A stretch of 64,000 nt of DNA from Tachypleus tridentatus (taxonomy: Eukaryota; Arthropoda; Merostomata; Xiphosura; Limulidae): assembly GCF_004210375.1 (NCBI RefSeq), contig NC_134830.1:49233094-49297093 (forward strand). Reading direction: 5' to 3'. The notes under the pieces are model-generated. The model had not been told where the DNA came from. It saw nothing but the letters and a program-made list of their open reading frames with translations, and did no database searches. The translations under genes and the position numbers were made by a program. This document shows, one piece after another, positions 44,543 to 55,539 of the stretch; within the stretch, counting starts at the first letter, position 1; each line of letters begins with the position of its first letter.

Positions 44543-46119
44543 CACTGCTGGCCAAAATCTTAAGGCCAATGAACATAAAGAAAAAATATGCATTTTGCGT
44601 TGTTAGACTTAACCACTTATTTGAGTAGAGCTTCGAAAGATGAAAATAAGAAAAATGGAAAATAAAAATCAAAAACTTTTTTAGCATTTAATAGGGAAAA
44701 TGTGAACACTATGAAATTAGCCTAAATACCACCTGGTCAAAAGTTTAAAACCATACCAAAAAGAAGTCATAAACAGGGTAGGAAATGCCCAATAAAAGGT
44801 CTCAGTAGTGAGTTACACAGCAGTCATTGCGAATAACTGCAAACATTCGCTTTGGCATGGTCGATATAAGCGTTTGCAGAAGGCTGACTGGAATGTTATT
44901 CCAAGTGGTAAAGATGGCTTCACGAAGATCATGCACTGTTTGGAATCGACGTCCATTTCTATAGACTTCCCTTGCCATCCACTCCCATACATTTTAAATG
45001 GGGTTCAGTTCGGCCGAACACGCTGGATAGTCCAAAAGAGTCACGTTATTTGCATTGAAAAAGTCCTTTGTCCTGCGGACATTGTGGATTGCAGCATTGT
45101 CCTGCTGAAAGATCCAGTCATTTCCACACAAGCGAGGGCCTTCATTCAATAAGGATGCTTTCTTCAATATGCCAGAGTAGGCAGCTGCTGTTTGACGCTC
45201 CTGTATCACCTGAAGCTCCATTGTTCCATGGAAGGAGAAAGCACCCCAGATCATGATGGAACCTTCTCTACTGTGTCGCGTAGAAAATGTCGCCGATAGG
45301 ATATCCTTATCGTGCCAGTAACGTTGGAAGCCATCTAGACCATCCAGGTTAAATTTTTCTCATCAGAGAACAAAACCTTCTTCCACTTTTCTACGTCCCA
45401 TGTTTGGTGCTTCTCAGCAAAGTTTAACCGAGCTGTTTCGTGGTATGGAAGGAGGCATGGCCTTTGAAGATGTTTTCGGTTTTTAAAGCCTTTCTCTCGT
45501 AGATGCCGTCTTATTGTTCTTAAGCTGCATTCTGCATCCGTAAGGGCTTTAATCTGGTTCGACAACGGGCTGGTGTCTTGCCGGTCAACCCGTCGAATCT
45601 TCCTGCTCAACGCCGGCGAAATGTTCTTGAGCCGACCACTTGAAATTCTCGTTTCGTATCCCTCAAGGTCTTTTAAGAAATTTGCAACAGCAGTTTTACT
45701 ACGCCCAATCTCACCAGCGATGACACGTTGAGAGAGACCTTGGTTTTGCAGCTCGACAATTTTGCCATGTTCAAACTCTGTCAACTTGTAGCCTTTGTCA
45801 TATTTTTACCCAATGTAACACAGGAGATGTCAGTGGGAGATGTTGACAACGCTAATGCTTCAACACAGATTACTAAATTTCGTTACGTGTTTACCGATTA
45901 ATGCTTAGTTTCAGTATGGTCTTAAATTTTTTATCAGCTAGTATTTAGACTAGTTTCATCGTGTTCACATTTTTCCTATTAAATGGTAAAAAGTTTTTTA
46001 TTTTCCCTTTTCCTATTTTCATCTTTTGAAGTTCTACCCAAATAAGTGGTTGCGTTTAACAACGCAAAATGCATATTTTTCATTTGTGTTCATTGGCCTA
46101 ATGATTTTGGCCAGCAGTG
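44543..46119 (-). mobile_element. Complete Tc1/mariner element, ~1.58 kb, inactive
   Basis: Both ends start CACTGCTGGCCAAAATC and are flanked by TA (44541-44542 and 46120-46121), the Tc1/mariner target duplication. The inverted repeats are long: recognisable pairing runs about 220 bp inward at each end, e.g. GCATTTTGCGTTGTTA and ATTTAATAGG.AAAATGTGAA on both sides, so it is the long-IR class. A minus-strand transposase relic fills the middle. The good preservation suggests fairly recent arrival. Confidence 0.96.
44802..45784 (-). pseudogene. Tc1-like transposase with three lesions
   Basis: Minus-strand reading contains the paired-type N-terminus (TEFEHGKIVELQNQGLSQRV and KTAVANFLKD), the AT-hook-like and second HTH region, then VLFSDEKN with the first catalytic Asp. 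After [10 protein letters not shown] comes [11 protein letters not shown] with the second Asp. The third residue should be Glu in NPIENVW, DD34E spacing. Here the codon is TAA: NPI-stop-NVWEWMAREVYRN. The frame continues normally after it to a natural stop at 44802-44804. A second lesion is a 1-nt deletion in the A-run just after SDEK (plus-strand T-run 45354-45358), which shifts into a stop at 45335. A third is probably a 1-nt loss near 45785, which leaves the N-terminus without its ATG. Function was DNA cleavage and strand transfer at the element's ends; this copy cannot do it. Confidence 0.95.
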
Positions 46120-46659
46120 TATAAATATAGACGACGTAATTACGAGTTTAGTGATATAGAGCGTATAGTGGCGAATTTGAAAGTGAAGTGATCACAGGTT
46201 ATATTGTAATAACAGAGTATAGAAGAATAACTCGTCTTGTCAGTTGTGTTCTGAGGTAACGGAACCAGTATGTGTTGACCTTGACGAAAAAGAGACAATT
46301 TTTTATAGTTTCGGATACAAGTGTGACAACCAAAAGTGTAACGAACATTTATTTGCATGTCCGTTTGACTTATTTTAAAACAACTGGACTTCGTGCAGTT
46401 TGTTTATTGTTGAAATTTATCTCCAACAAGTCGCATACACTTACTGTCAAGAATCAAACTCGTACGTGAGAACTGGCAATCAGATACCTGATTTTCATAA
46501 GCATGAAGTGAGAGACAAGATGAAAATTATTTATATTTGAGAAATTGAACTTGTTTCAACTTTATTATATCCAATCGTCCTTCGTTAGGTTTATGCAAAT
46601 CGTTACAAGAAAGTTGCCACGTAGCATGTCCCAACTTGTTTCTAGCGTTTATTACTATT

Positions 46660-46950
46660 ATTACAATTGAAATTGAATAAATTAATACATAATGCAATAA
46701 TATGTGTGAAATATTTGTATATAGCATAATGTAAAACTATATGCAAGAGGTATATGTACAATGGTAAAATGTGAAACAGAAATTTGTATAGTAGTATAAG
46801 GTGTAATAGAACTATAAAGAGTGGTATAAGGGGCAATAGAAATATACAGGACGATATAACGTGAAACGTATATAATGTAGAGTGGTATAAAATACAATAG
46901 AAATATGTGAAACGTTATATGGGACATATGGTGAGAAGAGCTGCGTGGTC
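46660..46950. repeat. Degenerate tandem repeat, ~30-45 bp unit
   Basis: Worn copies of AGTGGTATAAGGGGCAATAG then AAATAT..., e.g. near 46790, 46820, 46880. Open minus-strand frames of 64-94 codons here (Ile/Tyr/His-rich) are products of the repeat, not genes. Confidence 0.6.
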
Positions 46951-47112
46951 CGGAATACCAGAACATGGAGTCAGGTAAAGTAACATATCATGATGTAAGG
47001 TTGGCCCCCAGTGCATCAGCGATAAATTATTTTTCTATCTAGGAGACTAAGTAAGCAACTAATGGGACTTGCTGCAATAATGACGCCCCCCATCCCCTTA
47101 GTGACACTGCGT

Positions 47113-47215
47113 AATGTCTGCGGACTTACAACGCTAGAAGCCGGGTTTCGATAAGCGCAGTGAGCAGAGCACAGATAACCCATTGTGTAACTTTGTGCCT
47201 CATTAGAAATAAGCA
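47113..47215 (+). mobile_element. SINE-B copy at the head of the 84-bp array
   Basis: TAATGTCTGCGGACTTACAA, CGCTAGAAGCCGGGTTTCGA, AGCAGAGCACAGATAACCCA and TTTGTGCCTCATTAGAAAT. Confidence 0.9.
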
Positions 47216-47280
47216 AACCTGAAATATTTATTTAGATTTATGGTTCGTAGGTCTCCGATATATTTCACAACAGGCCTTCA

Positions 47281-47745
47281 GTATGGCAAAGAGTCCAATA
47301 ATACCATCTATTCCACAAACGATCCGGAAATATGGCGCGTTGTACAAATTCTAGGCCTACCATCTATCTGACAACAGCCAAGGAATATCATATATTTCAC
47401 AGACGATCCGGAAGTATGGCGAGTGATACAAATTCCAGGCCTACCCTCTATCTGACAATAGTCCAGGAATATCATATATTTCACAAACGATCCGGAAATA
47501 TGGCGCGTTGTACAAATTCTAGGCCTACCATCTATCTGGTAACAGCCAAGGAATATCATATATTTCACAAACGATCCGGAAATAAGGCGCATGGTACAAA
47601 TTCTAGGTCTATCAACTATCTGACAACAATCAAGAAATATCATATATTTCACAAACGATCCGGAAATATGGCGGGTGGTACAAATTCTAGGCCTATCATC
47701 TATCTGACAATAGTCCAGGAATATCATCTATTCCACAAATAATTA
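47281..47745. repeat. 84-bp tandem array
   Basis: Five clear copies at exactly 84 bp: ACGATCC occurs at 47319, 47403, 47487, 47571 and 47655. The unit contains AAACGATCCGGAAATATGGC, TACAAATTCTAGGCCTACCA, TCTATCTGACAACAGCCAAG and GAATATCATATATTTCAC. Because 84 is a multiple of three, long frames stay open on both strands (47332-47742 plus, 47308-47727 minus). These two antisense frames cannot both be genes and I accept neither. Confidence 0.95.
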
Positions 47746-47789
47746 GGAAAGATATCGAGTAGAAAAGTCGAGTATTAGCAATATTCACG

Positions 47790-49128
47790 AAATACTTGTT
47801 TGTTTTTCATTTGCTTTATGACCTATCGTAACCAAAAAAAAATCTTAGTTAAATAAATGTGGCCATTAGTATTTCTAAGGGTAATGTTATTTTGTTGGGG
47901 CGTTACAAGGTTCCCCGAAGTTTCATAAGATGGTTTAGGTTTCGATAAAATAATTTGTTACTTTGTAGTTCTATAAAAAAAAAGTACATTTTGCAAAACT
48001 GCCCTCTAGGCTTTTCTTCAACACACTGATACTTTTCAAATCACGTTTTTGACACTCAGCTGTTTAAAACGAGAGCATCGCATCTGGTGGATCCACTTTT
48101 AAAACATCATTCATTCTTTACTCAGCAACGAAGAAAAACATAAAAGAAGATGTAATAACACATCAATGACACATTGTCTGCCATGTCCGGTGTCTACGTG
48201 GCTTTTCATAAGTAACAGGGCTCGATCGTCAGGTTGAGACAGGACAGACATAAGAGTGGCTTATTTGTACCATCTGTTATGGTGTGAAGTACATGTAAAT
48301 TAAATAAGTGACTATACTTATTGCAGATTTTATTTGCAAATAAAAATTACGACAAGGATTAATAACACATGATATATATATAATTTGTTCTTAAAACCAA
48401 TTTTTTATTAATTGTATTTTACCTTTATTTAGCTTTAGAAGAACTTGCAAAGCAGTAAACTAGTCTTCTTGTAGTCCAGCAAATTTCTGTAAATATTATT
48501 TTTGTTTCGCAGGGATGGCTAGTATTCTTTCAAATATACGTAAATGAATAAAGTTTTATGGTTTAATGAGCTCTATATGTCTTTTTTCTAACTAGTTGTT
48601 TTAGTATATATATCTTTTTCTGCAGCAAATTTGTGTTGTTGTAACGTACTAACAACCTTGAACACTGTGATATATATCCCCTCCCTACAGTTTGGTCTGT
48701 TGAATTGTTTTATTGCATCACAGGCCTACAAATTGTGTGTTTGTTCTTGTGATTCTCTTGTTCTTACCAATCGAAATACGTAATTAGGTCTAGATGTAGG
48801 CTTTTTCAGTAGCCGAAATGTACATCTTTAATATAGGCGTGCTTCTAAGCTTTTCGATCTAAGCGATAGTTCGTAAGTATCAGTCAGTAGGCCTAAATAT
48901 ACATGTAAGTATCGTGGCAACAAGATTACTCTGTGACTGCATATTTACAGCTTTCAGGTTCACGTAATCAGAGATTACCAATTTGCCAATTGAACAGTCC
49001 ACGTAAGTGGTTGCAAAAATCACCCCTTCCCCCATCGGGTGTAAAAAATCTACGCCCCTGGTTGCACTAACGTAAAAATAAACTTAATTGTACAATTTCA
49101 CGACTAAAAGCAAACATACTGACTTATT
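47790..49128. other. Spacer, no gene seen
   Basis: Mixed composition with an A-run near 47832 and 47978. No motif-bearing frame. Confidence 0.35.
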
Positions 49129-49129
49129 C

Positions 49130-49372
49130 GAGGCCTGGTAGTTTGGGCGCTTGACCCTCAATCTGTAGGTTGTGGGTTTGAATTCTATAACTAAATATGC
49201 TTGTTCTTTCAGCTATAGGGGAGGGGCGTTAACGTGACGATCAATTCCACTATTTGTTGGTGAAGAGTAGTCCAAAAGTTGTTGGTGGGTGGTGTTAACT
49301 ACTTACCATTAGGGACGGCTAGCGCAGGTAACTTTCGAATATCTTTGTACGAAATTCCTCAGCCAAGTAAAC
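49130..49372 (+). mobile_element. SINE-A copy, diverged
   Basis: GAGGCCTGGTAGTTTGGGCG, TTGTGGGTTTGAATTCTATA (B-box worn), GGGGCGTTAACGTGACGATC and TACGAAATTCCTCAGCCAAG. Part of the body after the CTAC of GACTAGCTGCC is lost. Confidence 0.85.
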
Positions 49373-49439
49373 AAACTGGCTGACTTACCAAATTTGAAAG
49401 AAACAACTGTTTCAACCGTTTGTTTATAACGTACCTTAG

Positions 49440-49965
49440 AATCTATATATACAACCACGAATGTCTCTCTTTCTCTTCGTGGGTCTGTTCCTTATGCACG
49501 ACCACATCTTTAAAGTTACAAACTCCAGACTCAAGGTACAGATACAACTTTGTACGGTAAATAACATTAGCTGTGTTGCAGCAGCTTCAGAGGCTAAAGT
49601 GATCAGTGTAGCAATTTTTGGAAAGCATGACGACCAATTGGTCTCAAATTGAAAAAGTCGGATATTTTGGTAATGTGTGATCAAGAGATCCATTATTGAT
49701 GTTTTTCTCTGTGTGACGACTTCTTCTAATCACTTTATCCATCATCAGTTATGTGTTAAAACGATTTCAAAACTTCGTGGAGCCTTTATTTGTACTCTTT
49801 TCGATCCTCGTGCACTCTCTCAACTAAATAAGATTGCTTCAGCCATATTATTCGCTTCGCTCGCGTGCACTCGCAAGAGTCAGCTAAACGATGACTTTAC
49901 AAAATCGGTTAGTTTGACAAATTTTCATTTACATTGTGTTACAGCGAGCAGAGAATAAATTAATT
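49440..49965. other. Possible dispersed-repeat edge of unknown type
   Basis: TATATATACAACCACGAATG then TCTCTCTTTCTCTTCGTGGG TCTGTTCC is the kind of start seen in many dispersed non-autonomous repeats. It is followed by sequence open in several frames to 49960 (for example TNSRLKVQIQLCTV) without a recognised domain. I cannot name it. Confidence 0.25.
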
Positions 49966-50321
49966 CTTTATTAAATGGAACAATAATAAAATAAGAATAC
50001 GTTGTAAAAAAACACCTGAGCACATTGCAAAAATCGGGGTACCATGAAGTAGGTGCTTTGGAAACTTGATGTGTCATACAGTTTTGCTTTAATTAAAGTA
50101 CCTCTAGTAAATTGTTTTTGTCAATTACTAATTTTATTGATTCAAAAATGTGTTAGGTAAAGAATAATTAATATAGTTGATTTAGTTAAAACAACTCAGC
50201 ATATTTAAAGACATTTTCGTCAGAGCAACACCTGGCACTCTAACAGTTGCATATAAAACTCGCCTTTAAAGTTATAGAAATTTCCAGTTGTCCTAGACCT
50301 ATTTTACTATTTTTTTTATTG

Positions 50322-50440
50322 TCCTTCGGTGGGTCAGATGCAAGTTGGCGAATTTACAACGCTAAAATCCTGGGTTTCACTCCCTGTGGTAGGCACAGCA
50401 GATAGCCCAGTGTGTCTTTGTTCCAAAACAAAGAAACTTA
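50322..50440 (+). mobile_element. SINE-C copy
   Basis: CCTTCGGTGGGTCAGATGCA, AATTTACAACGCTAAAATCC, GGGTTTCACTCCCTGTGGTA and GCACAGCAGATAGCCCAGTG, ending in TTTGTTCCAAAACAAAG. Confidence 0.85.
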
Positions 50441-50801
50441 ACTTTATCATTACGAACAGCAGCTCCCTCTAGCTAACAAACAAATTACAACGTTAAAAAT
50501 ATAGCTTAAAACAATATTCTTCGTCAGATCAACGGCGGCTCTTGTCTAGGGTTTAATATTTGATTGAAAAGCTATCACGTGTAATGTAGTTAATACGCAA
50601 GTAAACATGATATAACTTTATTTTAAAGAGTACGATTACATGAAATCCCTTAAAGTACGATTATACGAAGTGCCTTAAAGAACTTAGTTTTTGCATATTT
50701 TGATTCTCAGTATTTATATATGGAATAATTAAAACATGTCGTATCTTTTTGTTTATTTTTTAGCATATTTTTATACGAGATAAAGATGTGTAAGGTAATT
50801 A

Positions 50802-50930
50802 TTTTTGTTTGTTTGTTATTAAGCACAAAGCTATACAACGGGCTATCCGTACTGCACCCACCAAAAGAATCGAAACTCCATTTTTAGTGTTATAAGACTC
50901 TACACTTATTATTCAACCACTGGGAAGGTG
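50802..50930 (-). mobile_element. SINE-B copy, reverse orientation
   Basis: TTTTTGTTTGTTTGTTATTA, AGCACAAAGCTATACAACGG, CCACCAAAAGAATCGAAACT, then TTTTTAGTGTTATAAGACTC. Confidence 0.87.
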
Positions 50931-51657
50931 CGAATATAATAATGTCCTTTACCTAAATTTCTTTCTGTTTGTCTGAAAACAAATTTGTGATGTCTATTTC
51001 TCTGCTGAAATATCCAATTACATAAGACGTATTGAAGTTCGTGGTATGTTTCGACTTGTCTCTACAAGGTGCTTGACGAAATAAGAGTTAGTTCATAAGC
51101 AGCCTTGGGAAAACGCTAGGAAAGATAGACAATGAGGAATACATGTAATTCGCTTGTTTCGTCTTTACTGTTATTACGTGAAAACCATTCAACACTCTCA
51201 GAGCTAATGACAGCGAGGAGGCGGGGGAGGGGAAATTCCTTTTAGGTTGTGACCTGTGGTGAGGCAAGCACGAAACACTGGACTTCCCACAGTCCATAAT
51301 GCACGTGAGAGGGCTGCAAGGTGGTGGCTGGTAGAAAGTGATAGAATGCAGCTAAAGCTCTTCTTGGTTACCTATTCAACTCTCCGCCCACAAATAAGAC
51401 AGTTTAAAAAATAAAAATAAAAACGAAGCAGGATTGCTGCCGTGAGAACCGCCTGAAGCGTAAACTGTGTAATAAAGGACGGGTTCTTTAACACGATAAA
51501 GAAGGGATGTTAAGTAAATGGTTATTCTTTTATCCTTGTTGGGTACTCTTCTGCTCTGAACAGTTAACAATCATTTCATAATACCCAGTTCGTTAGCCTC
51601 CGCCATCTGCAAAACTGTTTTTGTAAGAACGGCAATATTATAGTTCACCTAACATCC
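50931..51657. other. Spacer upstream of the small ORF
   Basis: Contains a G-rich patch (GAGGCGGGGGAGGGGAAATT, 51215-51234). No recognised feature. Confidence 0.3.
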
Positions 51658-51861
51658 ATGAACAATTACAGACTTCGTTTTTTTATTTTAATCGTATATA
51701 TTTTTTGTTCTGCTTTCGTGAGTTCACAGGAACACCTTCATTTGAAGAGTGTTCAGCATTATAATATCATTGTTGCAATGACGAACTTTCCAATTCCTGG
51801 TTTCTCTGATGAAGGATCTTCTGATAAAACTAAAACTTTGGAAGATCAACTATATTCATGA
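51658..51861 (+). CDS. Possible small secreted protein, 67 codons
   Basis: MNNYRLRFFILIVYIFCSAF followed by VSSQEHLHL. The first 23 residues form a textbook signal peptide: basic start, 14-residue hydrophobic core, small residues before Gln. The remaining 44 residues contain MTNFPIPGFSDEGSSDKTK and end DQLYS-stop. No dibasic or Gly-Lys-Arg amidation site, and no cysteine after the predicted cleavage, so it is neither a typical neuropeptide precursor nor a disulfide-rich peptide. It could be a first exon or a chance frame. I see no strong splice donor inside it. Upstream TATA-like or downstream poly(A) evidence is not convincing. Confidence rests on the signal peptide alone. Confidence 0.35.
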   Translation: MNNYRLRFFILIVYIFCSAFVSSQEHLHLKSVQHYNIIVAMTNFPIPGFSDEGSSDKTKTLEDQLYS

Positions 51862-51961
51862 GGGAACCTGCAAGACTAACGAAAGGACTTACAAAACAAT
51901 AGAACCATGTTAGGCAATGAAAGACTCAAAGTCACAATAGGGTGAGAAGGACTAAAAGACA

Positions 51962-52292
51962 CCAGTGTATATACTAGAAGAGAGGATGGCAGTGTTAGGG
52001 AGTGTATAAATTAGAAGATAATATGGCAGTATTACTGAGTGTATAAATTAGAAGACACAATGGCAGTATTAGGGAGTGTATAAATTAGAAGATAATATGG
52101 CAGTATTACTGAGTGTATAAATTAGAAGACACAATGGCAGTATTAGGGAGTGTATAGATTAGAAGACACGATGACAGTGTTAAGGAGTGTTTAAATTAGA
52201 AGACACAATGGCAGTATTAGGGAGTGTATAGATTAGAAGACATGATGGCAGTTTTAAGAAGTGTATAAATTAGAAGACACTATGGCAGCGTG
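51962..52292. repeat. 37-bp tandem array, about nine copies
   Basis: Unit GAGTGTATAAATTAGAAGAC then ACAATGGCAGTATTAGG, with starts at 52000, 52037 and 52074 confirming 37 bp. Two alternating variants (AGATAATATGG and AGACACAATGG) suggest an early dimer. Confidence 0.92.
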
Positions 52293-52429
52293 TAGGGTCA
52301 GTCTCAGTATAAAAAATTATACTCCTCGCGGTGTGAAATAATAAAATATATCGTTACTCGAGGTTATACTCTTTAACCTTTTGTTTTTAAATACGCATAA
52401 ATTATCCACGTTAGGTCAGCTTAAAAGGT

Positions 52430-52705
52430 CTGTTATAGCCAGGTAGTTAAGGCTCTCGACTCGTAATATGAGGGTTGCGGGTTCGAATCCCCATAAACAC
52501 CAAACATTTTCTCTTTTTCAGCTGTGAGGACTTTATAATGTGACGGTCAATCCTCCCTTTCGTTGGTGGAATGGTAGCCCAAGAGCCGGTAGTGGATGAT
52601 GATCACTAGCTGCCTTCTCTCTAGTCTCACACTGCTAAATTAGGGACGGCTAGCGCAGATAGCCCTCGAGTAGTTTTGCGCGAAATTTAAAATACACAAA
52701 CAATT
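52430..52705 (+). mobile_element. Full-length SINE-A, diverged head
   Basis: TATAGCCAGGTAGTTAAGGC, TCGACTCGTAATATGAGGGT, GGGTTCGAATCCCCATAAAC, body through GGACGGCTAGCGCAGATAGC to TTTTGCGCGAAATTTAAAAT. Confidence 0.93.
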
Positions 52706-53141
52706 AGCTGTAAAAGGCTGTGTTTCTCAATGATACAACATTGATATTTGTCTCTACTAATAGTAAAGAATTAGAATTTTAACCACAGGATTTTAATTTT
52801 AAAACAAATTACATGTTAATGTAAGATTGTTATTATGAAACACATTATTTTTTGTGTTAAAAGATAAAATGGTTTTAAGTTACATATTGATAATACTGGA
52901 AAATAAATAATAGCTGTAACTGCTCACAAATTGGAAGAAAGGACGTTAAGAAATATTTAGATTTTCAAACTGATAAAAATTTTACTGGGCATAGACATAA
53001 TATATGAAGGATGTGGCAAAATCAGTATGACTATGTTTATTAAGTAAAAGTTATTATTTACAGAATGTCCACTGTGTGAGTGTGTCTAAATAGTAAGCCT
53101 TCTTTTTTTCGCATTGATACACTCCATAATTCAATGTGATT

Positions 53142-53395
53142 CTGTTTGTTTATTAAATTTCGCACAAACCTACTCAGGGTTTATCTGCGCCACTAATTTG
53201 GAAGTGATAGACTAAAGGGAAGGAAGCTAGTCAACATCACACTCCACCAGCTATTGAGATGTTCTTCACCAATGAATATTGAGATCACTCATAATATTAT
53301 AGCTTACCTACGACTGAACGTCCAAGCATGTTCGGTGACGAGTTTTGATCCCGCGGCGTAGCTTCAGAGTTGTGCGCCTTAACTACCAGGCCAAC
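53142..53395 (-). mobile_element. SINE-A copy, reverse, heavily diverged
   Basis: CTGTTTGTTTATTAAATTTC, GCACAAACCTACTCAGGGTT, CCCGCGGCGTAGCTTCAGAG and CTTAACTACCAGGCC. Confidence 0.85.
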
Positions 53396-53439
53396 TTCAT
53401 AAGGAATTTTGATTGTGGGGGTATCTAACTCCACCAAGC

Positions 53440-53568
53440 CCCCTAATGGCACAGCTGTTTGTCTGCGGACTGGTGCTAAAAACCAGGTTTCGATACCCGT
53501 GATAGGCAGAGCGCAGATAGCCCATGATGTATCTTTGTGCTTAATTCTAAACAAACAAACTCCACTAA
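53440..53568 (+). mobile_element. SINE-B, near full length
   Basis: GCCCCCTAATGGCACAGCTG, TTTGTCTGCGGACTGGTGCT, CAGGTTTCGATACCCGTGAT, GCGCAGATAGCCCATGATGT, then TTGTGCTTAATTCTAAACAA. The best copy for defining the SINE-B consensus here, though its anticodon-arm region is shortened. Confidence 0.93.
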
Positions 53569-53607
53569 AGTTGACTGTTTCATTACAGAGTAATACAAAA
53601 TATATCA

Positions 53608-53730
53608 TGTCCCAATGGTACAACGGTAAGTCTTAGGGGCTTATAAGACTAAAATTTGGGTTTCAATATCAGTGGTGGACGCAGTCCAAAAAGCCAATTC
53701 TAGAGGTTTGCGCTTAGCAACAAACATAAA
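53608..53730 (+). mobile_element. SINE-C, diverged
   Basis: CCCAATGGTACAACGGTAAG, GGCTTATAAGACTAAAATTT, GGGTTTCAATATCAGTGGTG and TTTGCGCTTAGCAACAAACA. Confidence 0.75.
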
Positions 53731-53814
53731 AAATATAATATCATATAATGATAAAAATGAAACAGTTTATAAGAGGTATATTTTACACAGACACGTTTCC
53801 AGCGACGTATTTGT

Positions 53815-53992
53815 TAACACATGAGGGAGTTATAATGCTACGGTTATTCTCACTATTCGTTGATTAAGAGTGTCCCAAGAGTTGGCGGAGGGCGATGTTG
53901 ACTAGCTGCCTTCCACCTGGTCTATCACTTTAGAATTAGGAACGGGTAATACAGATAGCCCTCGAGTAGCTTTGAAAGAATTTCAAAACTTT
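53815..53992 (+). mobile_element. SINE-A body, head lost
   Basis: ACACATGAGGGAGTTATAAT, TACGGTTATTCTCACTATTC, CCCAAGAGTTGGCGGAGGGC, then AGATAGCCCTCGAGTAGCTT. Confidence 0.87.
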
Positions 53993-53994
53993 AT

Positions 53995-55535
53995 AGTTCT
54001 CTCCAGTTGTTTTTTTCCCCCTTGTAATTTATATTATTTCCCTGAAAGGATAACAAAACAACCTCTGCAATGAGAGTAAAAGTATTCGTGATTCTCGATG
54101 AAGCTGATCGTGCCGGTTTATGAGAACGTTTCGACAGTTCAGCCAGCAAATGTTTATTTACCTAGATGTCAAACTGGGGGCCCTAAAACACCACGATTTC
54201 TCATTGCGATGAACCTGTTTGTTAACTTCTACTCCACGAGATTGAGGTCACGTGATTTTTACTACGTGCTGGCTAAAAATAATCAGTTATGAATCAGTTT
54301 TTAAACTCTCCTTCCTATTTCTATGAGATAAAAAAATGAATTTTTATCTGAAAGCGTAAATCTAAGGTTTTGATTTAAGCACTGTTCACAACGAGTTTTA
54401 ATTCATTCACACTAAGAATAAAATTAAAGTACAGAAACGCACACACATTGGTGAAGCTACACAAATTACTACAATTATTACTTGTATTGTCCTACTTGTT
54501 AAAAATCCATAAATTCCAGCTTCTAACATTACTGAATCTACTATAATTAATAAGTCTTCTAGGCAGTTTGTCACGAGTACCTCATCTTAATGATCATGAT
54601 CAAAGACAATCGGTCGTTAAAGAGACAACCTCCATTCTCAGCTTGCACGACAGCCATAAGTCATATTTGTGAAAGTAGGTAATGTTTTTGTCTTAATAGG
54701 GCGTTATTATTATAACCTTAGTCTTATTACACAATGAGATTTCTAGCCATGCATGGGTGAGTATATCTGAAAGGACAGATTTGTATTTCTGAAAGTAAAG
54801 AAGAGATAACAATTTATGAATATCTGCCTTGATATGCTCAGCAAGGGGTCGCTAGTTGCACGCGAGATTTTGAATGTGCACGTGTTTTGTAATAGAGTTT
54901 GGAGGAAGAGGTCTCGTGCACCTGACCCTCCTGGTTATTCAAAAATTAACATACCCAAATATCCACACAGAAGAAGCGAAGCGAAGGGTTCAAGATAGTT
55001 TTGCAAGCAGAAGGTGAAAAGCGGGTCCATGTTTGTTGCAAATCGAGTATTTCATTAAATGCGTCTCAACAGTTGAGAATTAATAGGTTTATTGATCAGT
55101 TTTCATACAGATCATTGTAAAAATAAAATATATCATCATTCAGAAACCATAGAATATCAGGACAAAATATAATCTGGCTTTCATCAGCATCAGAAATAAA
55201 CTTTTAACATACATTCAGAGAGTTTTTTAAGCTTTAGTGTAATTTTTTGTGGTTTTTATTAAACATTTTTACAGAAAAATATTTTCTCGGCACGTATTTT
55301 GCCAGACGTAATATTATGTAGTTTGTTATGTAAAACTTAGCTTGATAAAGATTTATGTAGTAATCTTATAACTTAATTTGTGTTTGGGTGGCCACTCTTA
55401 TAAACCTAAAGCGGCTTATTGTCCCAAGCTAGAAAAACTGTCCATGGAAATGTGTGTCGATAAAGTGAGACCTCACATTTTAGGAGCCACAAACATTAAA
55501 ATAAAAGCAGACATTAATTTTCTGTTTTATTTGAG
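53995..55535. other. Spacer, no supported gene
   Basis: Frames of 60-64 codons at 54098 and 54816 read as mixed-composition peptides without any motif. A TCACGTGA E-box palindrome lies at about 54249. Nothing firm. Confidence 0.3.
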
Positions 55536-55539
55536 GCAA

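Noticed and set aside
46642..46966. Ile/Tyr/His-rich minus-strand frames up to 94 codons, looking like membrane proteins.
   Set aside because: They coincide with a degenerate tandem repeat and lack variation in composition expected of a real protein.
49440..49693. Possible Helitron edge (TATATATACAACCACGAATGTC type start).
   Set aside because: No hairpin plus CTRR end or Rep/helicase coding could be identified; kept only as an unnamed repeat edge.
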